Shown piece by piece: positions 58,145 through 64,000 of a DNA stretch of 64,000 nt. Origin of the DNA: Liquorilactobacillus sicerae (GTDB taxonomy: Bacteria; Bacillota; Bacilli; Lactobacillales; Lactobacillaceae); NCBI RefSeq assembly GCF_029916425.1, contig NZ_JAHAVQ010000005.1:89786-153785 (forward strand). Direction: 5' to 3'. Position 1 is the stretch's first letter; each line of letters starts with the position of its first letter. A model generated the notes under the pieces. It ran no database searches. It saw only the letters and a list, made by a program, of their open reading frames with translations, and was not told the DNA's origin. Position numbers and translations under genes: made by a program.

Positions 58145-59683
58145 TTATTTATCCTCAGACGGCAAGGCCTCGACTTCAATTTTTAAAGGCAAGAAAATCC
58201 TAAAAATCGAGCCTTGTCCTAAGACGCTTTCTAAGGTTAATTGTCCATGATAGCCTTCAATTAACCGCTTAGCAATTGAAAGTCCTAAACCATTGCCGCC
58301 TTTGCCACGACTACGGGCTTTATCAACCCGATAAAAGCGATCAAAGACTTTATTAATATCATCTTGTGAAATTCCCTCACCGAAATCTTGAATAGCTATT
58401 TCAACATAACGAGAATTTTTAGAAACTGATAAATGGATTTCTAAACGTTCTTTTGAATACTTGACAGCATTATCCATTAAAATAATCAGTACCTGTTCCA
58501 AATGATTACGATAGATTTTAACTAATGTTTTTTCTTCTAAATCATTATCCATCACAAAAGAAAAGTCCGGATGGATCATTTTAAAATTATTAAACACTTG
58601 CAAAGCAACTTCTCGAGCATCAGACAGCTCATTTTTAAAATGGATCTCAACTTGTTCCGCTCGTGACAAATCTAACATTTCTTGCACTAAGCTCTTCATC
58701 CGATTAATTTCTTGCAAAGAAGCAGCGATTGATTCATTCAAAACTTGAGGATCATCTTTGCCCCAACGATTTAACAACTCTAAGTGGCCTTGAATAATTG
58801 CTACCGGTGTCCGTAATTCATGAGAAACATCTTCAACAAACTGTTGTTGCTGTTCAATATAACGTTGCATTCGATCCAGCATAATATTAAATAACTGACT
58901 CAGATCGGTCAATTCATCATGATGACTAGCCACTGGTACTCGTACGTTAGCAACCGGATCATTTTGCGCATCAGCCTGGTTAATTTTTTCAATTGTCTCA
59001 TTAATCAAATCTATCGGCCGTAACAGCCAGGCTGCCAAGATATACCCTAAAAGGGCACTTGCTAAAGCTGCTGTTAAGCCAAAAACCAGAAAGATCAAAA
59101 TCAGCTTTCCTCGCGTCGCATCATAATCAACTAGACGATTGGTAACTTGGACATAGCCAAGCAAGTGATGACCATTCTTGCTATAAACTGGACTGCGTTT
59201 AACAAAAACATGTACACCTTCCTGAACAAGAAAAGTCGTTTGCGTTTTACTTTTAGCAGTAAACTTAACTGGCACCGAACGTGATGCAAAAATCTTTTGT
59301 CTTTGCCGATTATAAACACTAACCCCAATATTTTTTCGTGATAAAGTCACAAAAACATCATTCGAGTACAAATTTTTGTGATGTTTATGATTGTCGTTAA
59401 CTGAGCCAATATCTGAGTTCAATAAACTAGCAACATTGTCTGAATTAAATTGGTTCTCTAGTCCTGCTAACTTGTTTTGTGCCACAGTTAACGCATCTTG
59501 AGCATATTGCTGTTCCTGGCGTAAGAGTAGGTTTGAAAAACTTTGAAACAGCAAAATAGAAAATATCCCATAAATCAATAAGACACCAATCCCGGTACCA
59601 ATTGACCATTTCATTTTTAATGAAAAGCGGCGGGAAATAGCCTGCCGCTTGATTTTCGAATTTTTGCTTTTATTTTTGATCAC
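58145..59683 (-). CDS. Sensor histidine kinase (HAMP, ArlS-like)
   Basis: Membrane kinase that phosphorylates the partner regulator at 59680. The 512-residue protein has membrane helix 1 (about 26-48), an extracytoplasmic sensor region of about 145 residues, helix 2 (about 193-220), and HAMP. The HisKA domain contains EDVSHELRTPVAIIQGHLELL (His near 287), and the ATPase domain has the N box LMDNAVKYS, DFGEGIS and GKGGNGLGLSIAKRLI. The start GTG at 59683 overlaps the regulator stop by 4 bases. It most resembles the ArlS/CsrS-type kinases of Gram-positives; the signal is unknown. Confidence 0.93.
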   Translation of the reverse strand: MIKNKSKNSKIKRQAISRRFSLKMKWSIGTGIGVLLIYGIFSILLFQSFSNLLLRQEQQYAQDALTVAQNKLAGLENQFNSDNVASLLNSDIGSVNDNHKHHKNLYSNDVFVTLSRKNIGVSVYNRQRQKIFASRSVPVKFTAKSKTQTTFLVQEGVHVFVKRSPVYSKNGHHLLGYVQVTNRLVDYDATRGKLILIFLVFGLTAALASALLGYILAAWLLRPIDLINETIEKINQADAQNDPVANVRVPVASHHDELTDLSQLFNIMLDRMQRYIEQQQQFVEDVSHELRTPVAIIQGHLELLNRWGKDDPQVLNESIAASLQEINRMKSLVQEMLDLSRAEQVEIHFKNELSDAREVALQVFNNFKMIHPDFSFVMDNDLEEKTLVKIYRNHLEQVLIILMDNAVKYSKERLEIHLSVSKNSRYVEIAIQDFGEGISQDDINKVFDRFYRVDKARSRGKGGNGLGLSIAKRLIEGYHGQLTLESVLGQGSIFRIFLPLKIEVEALPSEDK

Positions 59684-60366
59684 GAACGCATCACATACCC
59701 TGTTCCACGAACAGTCTGAATATAGCTTTCCTCACCACGGCGATCGATCTTATTCCGTAAATAACGAATATAAACGTCAACAACATTTGTTTCAATCTCA
59801 GATTCATAGCCCCAAACTTTTTTTAACAAAACGTCTCGTGACAAAACAACATTGACGTTTTCCATTAAAGTCAATAAAAGCTCATATTCACGTTTAGTTA
59901 ATTCAATAACTTCATCGCTACGCCGAACTACCCGATTTTCCTTTTCAATTGTTAAATCTTTAAAAGTTACTTTTGTTTGTTTAACGGAGTTCTGCTTACT
60001 CTCAATTTGCACTCGTCGTAGCAAAGCTCTTAATCTCGCTAAAAGCTCTTCAATTGCAAATGGTTTAACAATGTAATCATCAGCTCCATGATCCAATCCA
60101 GAAACTCGATCAATGACCGAATCCCGAGCTGTCATCATGATAATTGGTGTGCTTTTTACCTGCCGAATTCGACGGCAAACTTCCAAACCATTTAAAACTG
60201 GTAACATCAAATCAAGCAAGATTGCATCCCAATCTTTTTCAAGTGCTGCCTCAAGCCCAGTTCGCCCATTATAATGGACCTCAGTTTCATAACCTTCATG
60301 TTGTAATTCCAATTCGACGAAGCGAGCCAAATTTTTTTCATCCTCAATTATTAATATACGGCTCAT
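59680..60366 (-). CDS. OmpR/PhoB-family response regulator (ArlR-like)
   Basis: DNA-binding partner of the kinase after it. The 228-residue protein has the receiver domain with the acidic pair IIEDEKNL, phosphoacceptor Asp in ILLDLMLPVLNG (about 52), Thr in MMTARD and Lys in IVKPFA. The winged helix ends RYLRNKIDRRGEESYIQTVRGTGYVMR. ATG 60366 has AGGAG 8 bases before it; the GTG three codons earlier overlaps that ribosome binding site. The target genes are not evident from the surroundings. Confidence 0.94.
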   Translation of the reverse strand: MSRILIIEDEKNLARFVELELQHEGYETEVHYNGRTGLEAALEKDWDAILLDLMLPVLNGLEVCRRIRQVKSTPIIMMTARDSVIDRVSGLDHGADDYIVKPFAIEELLARLRALLRRVQIESKQNSVKQTKVTFKDLTIEKENRVVRRSDEVIELTKREYELLLTLMENVNVVLSRDVLLKKVWGYESEIETNVVDVYIRYLRNKIDRRGEESYIQTVRGTGYVMRS

Positions 60367-60476
60367 ACCTGACACTCCTAATTTTAAATTTAATTAATCT
60401 TCTACTAATCCTCAAATTCTAATTTACCACAAAAATTGAATTTAGTCGCCCTTTTTAAACAAACTTGAAAAGAAAA

Positions 60477-60509
60477 GAACTGTTACAAAACAAATGTTTC
60501 TAACAGTTC
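60477..60509 (-). terminator. Terminator of gnd
   Basis: Minus strand GAACTGTTA (60509-60501) pairs with TAACAGTTC (60485-60477), followed by TTTTCTTTTC. Confidence 0.85.
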
Positions 60510-60536
60510 CTCCTTTATTCAGCTGATCGCTTAAGA

Positions 60537-61967
60537 TTATTCTTCATGATACCATTCGTAGTGATAGATTCCTGGACGATCATTTCTCTCATAAGTGTGA
60601 GCACCAAAATAATCACGTTGAGCTTGAATGATGTTAGCTGGCAAAACTGCTGAGCGATATTGATCAAAATAAGTAATCGCTGCAGTAAAACCGGGTACAG
60701 CAATCCCTGATTTAATAGCCAAGGCCGAAATATCTCTCACAGCCGCTTGATAATTCTTGGTAATCTCTCTAAAGTATGAATCTAATAACAGGTTTTTAAG
60801 TTTTGGATTGTGGTTAAAGGCATCTGTAATCTTCTGGAGAAATTGGGCACGAATAATGCAACCGCCGCGCCAGATCATTGCCAGTTCACCGTAATTTAAC
60901 TGCCAATCAAAATGTTCAGAGGCAAACCGCAATTGTTCAAATCCCTGAGCGTAACTCATAATTTTGCTAAAGTAAAGAGCTTGACGAATCTTTTCAACCA
61001 ATTCTTGTTTTTGCGTTTTTGTTAAAGACAGTTTTGATGTTTGCGGTCCGGCTAAAACTTGACTGGCATTAACCCGCTCATCTTTTAAGGCTGAAATATA
61101 GCGTGCATAAACCGATTCGGTAATCAATGATTGTGGGACTCCCAATTCAAGCGCACTTTGAGAACTCCACTTACCAGTACCTTTATTGCCTGCTCGATCA
61201 AGGATGACGTCAACAATTGGCTTACCTGTTCCTAAATCATCATCACGTGTCAAAATTTCAGCTGTAATTGCTATTAAATAGCTATCCAATTCACCTTGAT
61301 TCCAATCATTAAAAATAGTTGCAATTTCTTTAACTGATAAGCCAAGAATCTGACGAAGTAAATTGTAGCTTTCCGCAATTAGTTCCATATCACCATATTC
61401 AATGCCATTGTGGACCATTTTCACATAATGGCCAGCTCCATTGGGCCCAATATAGGTTACACACGGAGTACCATCATTTGCTTTTGCCGCAATTTTTTGC
61501 AAAATTGGTTCCACTAAATCATAAGCTTCTTTTTGACCACCCGGCATCAGTGAAGGGCCTTCCAATGCACCTTTTTCGCCACCAGAAACTCCCATACCAA
61601 TGAAGTTGACTCCTGATTCATCTAATTTGGCATTTCGCCGTATCGTATCACCAAAGAAAGTATTACCACCATCAATTAAAACATCACCTTTTTCAAGATG
61701 TGGTAATAATTGTTTGATGATATTATCAGTTGGTGCCCCAGCTTTGATCATTAAAATAATACGTCGCGGTCGTTCTAAAGAACCAACGAACTCTTCAATT
61801 GAGTAACTAGGCACTAAATTACGCTTAGGATGATCCTCAACAACTTTTTTTGTTTTGGCACCGGTTCGATTAAAGATTGCTACCGTATAGCCACGGCTTT
61901 CAATATTTAAAGCTAAGTTCTTACCCATGACAGCCATACCAATGACACCAATTTGTGGTTTATCCAT
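60537..61967 (-). CDS. gnd: 6-phosphogluconate dehydrogenase (decarboxylating)
   Basis: Oxidises 6-phosphogluconate to ribulose 5-phosphate with NADP or NAD, in the oxidative pentose phosphate or phosphoketolase route. The 476-residue protein has the nucleotide loop [16 protein letters not shown], the substrate signature [36 protein letters not shown] with catalytic Lys and Asn, and [21 protein letters not shown]. The C-terminal [20 protein letters not shown] is typical. The enzyme does not by itself tell homo- from heterofermentation. Confidence 0.98.
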   Translation of the reverse strand: MDKPQIGVIGMAVMGKNLALNIESRGYTVAIFNRTGAKTKKVVEDHPKRNLVPSYSIEEFVGSLERPRRIILMIKAGAPTDNIIKQLLPHLEKGDVLIDGGNTFFGDTIRRNAKLDESGVNFIGMGVSGGEKGALEGPSLMPGGQKEAYDLVEPILQKIAAKANDGTPCVTYIGPNGAGHYVKMVHNGIEYGDMELIAESYNLLRQILGLSVKEIATIFNDWNQGELDSYLIAITAEILTRDDDLGTGKPIVDVILDRAGNKGTGKWSSQSALELGVPQSLITESVYARYISALKDERVNASQVLAGPQTSKLSLTKTQKQELVEKIRQALYFSKIMSYAQGFEQLRFASEHFDWQLNYGELAMIWRGGCIIRAQFLQKITDAFNHNPKLKNLLLDSYFREITKNYQAAVRDISALAIKSGIAVPGFTAAITYFDQYRSAVLPANIIQAQRDYFGAHTYERNDRPGIYHYEWYHEE

Positions 61968-62053
61968 CCTTAAACCTCCTCAAAAATTTTCAACCAAGTT
62001 TATCCTATCAAAATCCTTCTCAAAGTTAAAGCGGCAATTAAAACAAATTCCCA

Positions 62054-63304
62054 TTAAGAAGCTTGTTGATCATCACGATGAATAATTTGTGGAGAGCTGT
62101 TCCCATCAACACTTTCTGGAGTAACAATAACTTCGGTAATGTTTTCCTGACTCGGTATATCAAACATTACATCTCGCATTGTATTTTCAATGATTGATCG
62201 CAAACCACGAGCTCCAGTTTTTCTTTCAATTGCTAAACGAGCCACTTTTTTTAAAGCTGCTGGAGCAAATGTCAGCTTAACATCATCCATTTCCATTAAT
62301 TTCGCATATTGTTTAACCAAAGCGTTCTTCGGTTCAGTTAAAATTCGGACCAAATCTTCTTCGGTCAATTTTTCTAAAGCAGTTAAAATCGGCAAGCGAC
62401 CGATAAATTCTGGAATCAAGCCGAACTTTAACAAGTCTTCAGGAATAATTTGCTGCATTAGACTTTTACCTTCATTAGGTTTACTCTTAGCAGTTGCAGC
62501 TCCGAAACCAATTGTTTGATCGCCCAAGCGCCGTTTAACAATTTCTTCGATTCCATCAAATGCTCCGCCAACAATAAACAAAATATTAGTGGTGTCAAGC
62601 TGGATAAACTCTTGTTGTGGATGTTTTCTTCCACCTTGCGGCGGCACATTAGCAATCGTTCCTTCAAGGATCTTCAACAAAGCTTGTTGAACACCTTCGC
62701 CAGAAACATCCCGGGTAATCGAAACATTTTCACTTTTTTTAGCAATCTTATCAATTTCATCAATATAAATTATGCCGCGTTGTGCTCGTTCAACATCATA
62801 ATCAGAATTTTGCAGTAATTTTAGTAAAATATTCTCAACATCTTCACCAACATATCCAGCCTCAGTTAAAGTTGTTGCATCAGCAATTGCAAATGGAACA
62901 TTCAAAATTTTGGCTAAGCTTTGGGCTAAAAAGGTCTTTCCCGATCCAGTCGGACCGACCAAACAAATATTACTTTTTTGCAATTCAGTTTCGTCATCTT
63001 GATTTAACTCAGAACTGATCCGCTTATAATGATTATAGACTGCAACAGCCAAAGTTTTTTTAGCCTGCTCCTGACCGATTACATATTGATTCAGAATATT
63101 AACAATTTCATGTGGCTTAGGTACATTGACCAAGTCCTCAGATAATTCAGCCTTAAATTCCTCATCAATTATTTCCTTGCACAAATCAATGCATTCATTG
63201 CAAATGTAGACTCCAGGGCCAGCAACTATTTTCTTTACCTGGTCTTGTGATTTACCACAAAATGAACAAACTACTGGGCCATTCTTATCACTATCTTCAA
63301 ACAT
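62054..63304 (-). CDS. clpX: ATP-dependent Clp protease ATP-binding subunit ClpX
   Basis: AAA+ unfoldase that feeds ClpP. The 416-residue protein has the N-terminal zinc domain (CSFCGKSQ...[10 protein letters not shown], about 13-38), Walker [16 protein letters not shown], Walker [12 protein letters not shown], sensor motifs, and pore loops including GYVGEDVE. The IGF-type loop for ClpP binding is present as [11 protein letters not shown] 63304 is preceded by TTTAGGAGG, so the first nine codons of the open frame are excluded. The gene ordinarily follows tig; here an insertion sequence lies upstream of it. Confidence 0.98.
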   Translation of the reverse strand: MFEDSDKNGPVVCSFCGKSQDQVKKIVAGPGVYICNECIDLCKEIIDEEFKAELSEDLVNVPKPHEIVNILNQYVIGQEQAKKTLAVAVYNHYKRISSELNQDDETELQKSNICLVGPTGSGKTFLAQSLAKILNVPFAIADATTLTEAGYVGEDVENILLKLLQNSDYDVERAQRGIIYIDEIDKIAKKSENVSITRDVSGEGVQQALLKILEGTIANVPPQGGRKHPQQEFIQLDTTNILFIVGGAFDGIEEIVKRRLGDQTIGFGAATAKSKPNEGKSLMQQIIPEDLLKFGLIPEFIGRLPILTALEKLTEEDLVRILTEPKNALVKQYAKLMEMDDVKLTFAPAALKKVARLAIERKTGARGLRSIIENTMRDVMFDIPSQENITEVIVTPESVDGNSSPQIIHRDDQQAS

Positions 63305-63380
63305 TGCTTTCCTCCTAAAGACATTATTCACCTTATTTTACCAAAGAGCTGCTCCAAAGGCTAATAGTTAAGCAGCCGAT

Positions 63381-63412
63381 AAAAGAAACACGCCAGCCAA
63401 AAGACTGACGTG
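63381..63412 (-). terminator. Terminator upstream of clpX (for a gene outside the window, possibly tig)
   Basis: Minus strand CACGTCAGTC (63412-63403) pairs with GGCTGGCGTG (63398-63389), all positions pairing with three G-U, followed by TTTCTTTT. It would end a minus strand transcript coming from the right. Confidence 0.8.
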
Positions 63413-63591
63413 AAGGAAACAAGCCTAGTAACTTGTCAATTTATTTGGTTCTATAATATTTGGTACTGATAGAAATTTTTCTATCCTAAGTACCGATTTT
63501 TATTTTATGCCTTGAATTTACACTTTAAGTGCAACGCTAAAACAAAATAAAGGACTCACAAAGGAAATCCAAATATAATAAGTTTGTCTAT

Positions 63592-63625
63592 AACTAAAAA
63601 AAAGATGAAGCGGCAACTTCATCTT
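63592..63625 (-). terminator. Minus strand terminator inside the ISL3 leader
   Basis: AAGATGAAG (63602-63610) and CTTCATCTT (63617-63625) with a 6-base loop; the minus strand has eight T after it. On the + strand it is a hairpin without T-tract in front of the transposase gene. Confidence 0.7.
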
Positions 63626-63671
63626 CAAAATAAACTCGCTTTTCAACGAGTATAGAAAGAATGTTTAATTC

Positions 63672-64000
63672 ATGGATTATTGTACCCGATTTTTACTCGG
63701 AATTAAAGACTCAAAGCTGATTTTCGATCCTAAATTTGGTGATAATTACATCACTGAAGGATCTTATCATCATCAAAATGTTCACTTTGTCCATTTGCTA
63801 CAAACTTATCCTTGCTTTTGCCCTGCTTGTCATCGAAGAATGCTGCGAAATGGTTTTAAACTGACTAAAGCTGTCGGTTTGCCTTCGGCTGGAGTTACTA
63901 ATATTCTTTGTATTCGCAAACAAAAGTTTATTTGCCCTAAATCCAAAATGTGTCCCCAAGTCATCACCCAAATTGCTAAAGTTGCTGGCATTCAGCCTAA
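63672..64000 (+). CDS. ISL3-family transposase, N-terminal part (runs off the window)
   Basis: The 109 visible residues match the N-terminus of ISL3 transposases: DYCTRFLLGIKDSKLIFDP, then a Cys-rich zinc-binding domain with CFCPACHRR and later CIRKQKFICPKSKMCP. In the family a helix-turn-helix and a DDE catalytic domain follow, beyond the window edge. The frame is open to base 64000 with no stop. The ATG at 63672 has only a weak AGAAAG 12-17 bases before it, as is common for transposases. No frameshift is seen in the visible part. Confidence 0.9.
   Translation, partial: MDYCTRFLLGIKDSKLIFDPKFGDNYITEGSYHHQNVHFVHLLQTYPCFCPACHRRMLRNGFKLTKAVGLPSAGVTNILCIRKQKFICPKSKMCPQVITQIAKVAGIQP

Larger units (their letters stand above)
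63447..64000 (+). mobile_element. Left part of an ISL3-family insertion sequence
   Basis: The transposase gene starts at 63672. The element's left end is probably near 63447, where GGTTCTATAATATTT begins, by likeness to ends of lactobacilli ISL3 elements as I remember them. A strong subterminal palindrome (GGTACT-GATAGAAA / TTTCTATC-CTA-AGTACC, 63462-63494) follows. The right end and target duplication are outside the window, so the boundary is not proven. Confidence 0.6.

Overview
The window is chromosomal DNA of a low-GC Gram-positive bacterium of the lactic acid bacteria, most likely a member of Lactobacillaceae (genus not decided). The reasons are PolC-type DNA polymerase, CIRCE/HrcA heat-shock control, an L27 precursor with its Prp protease, a T-box ahead of pheST, YneF/YnzC/YlxR/YlxQ family proteins, a D-lactate dehydrogenase, and the mevalonate enzyme MvaS. 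It is almost entirely conserved core genome, mostly on the minus strand. No CRISPR array, prophage, toxin or defence island was seen.

Layout from left to right: the 3'-truncated prmA and two small unknown + strand genes (1-1.7 kb). Then lepA, dnaJ and the hrcA-grpE-dnaK operon (1.8-8.6 kb), and ribF, truB and the rimP-nusA-rnpM-ylxQ-infB-rbfA transcription/translation operon (8.7-15.6 kb). Next comes polC-proS-rseP-cdsA-uppS-frr-pyrH and then rpsB-tsf (15.7-28.1 kb). An interlude follows with a D-lactate dehydrogenase, trmN6, a GIY-YIG protein, plsC, yneF, ynzC and lexA (28.2-32.4 kb). The block recN-argR-tlyA-ispA-xseB-xseA-folD-nusB-asp23-efp-pepP reads leftward (32.5-41.6 kb), followed by the rplU-prp-rpmA operon.

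Beyond that lie tRNA-Arg(UCU), a 40-residue membrane peptide gene, and three adjacent genes I cannot assign (43.2-45.6 kb). These are followed by mvaS, tRNA-Ser(CGA), a nitroreductase, greA, udk, mltG and pheST with its T-box. The right end carries an HxlR regulator, an HD hydrolase, a SpoU methyltransferase, acylphosphatase, yidC, an OmpR-type two-component system, gnd and clpX. It closes with the left end of an ISL3-type insertion sequence cut by the window edge.

Isoprenoid supply is coherent: mvaS feeds the mevalonate route, ispA and uppS use its products, and the places where dxs and dxr sit in Bacillus are closed up. Regulation can be read from sequence at several points: CIRCE, a LexA box, a T-box, structured leaders before rpsB and rplU, an intrinsic terminator in the rimP-nusA leader, and many hairpin terminators. 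No clearly new large system was found. The best leads are the leader structures, the three-gene unknown cluster and the 40-residue peptide.
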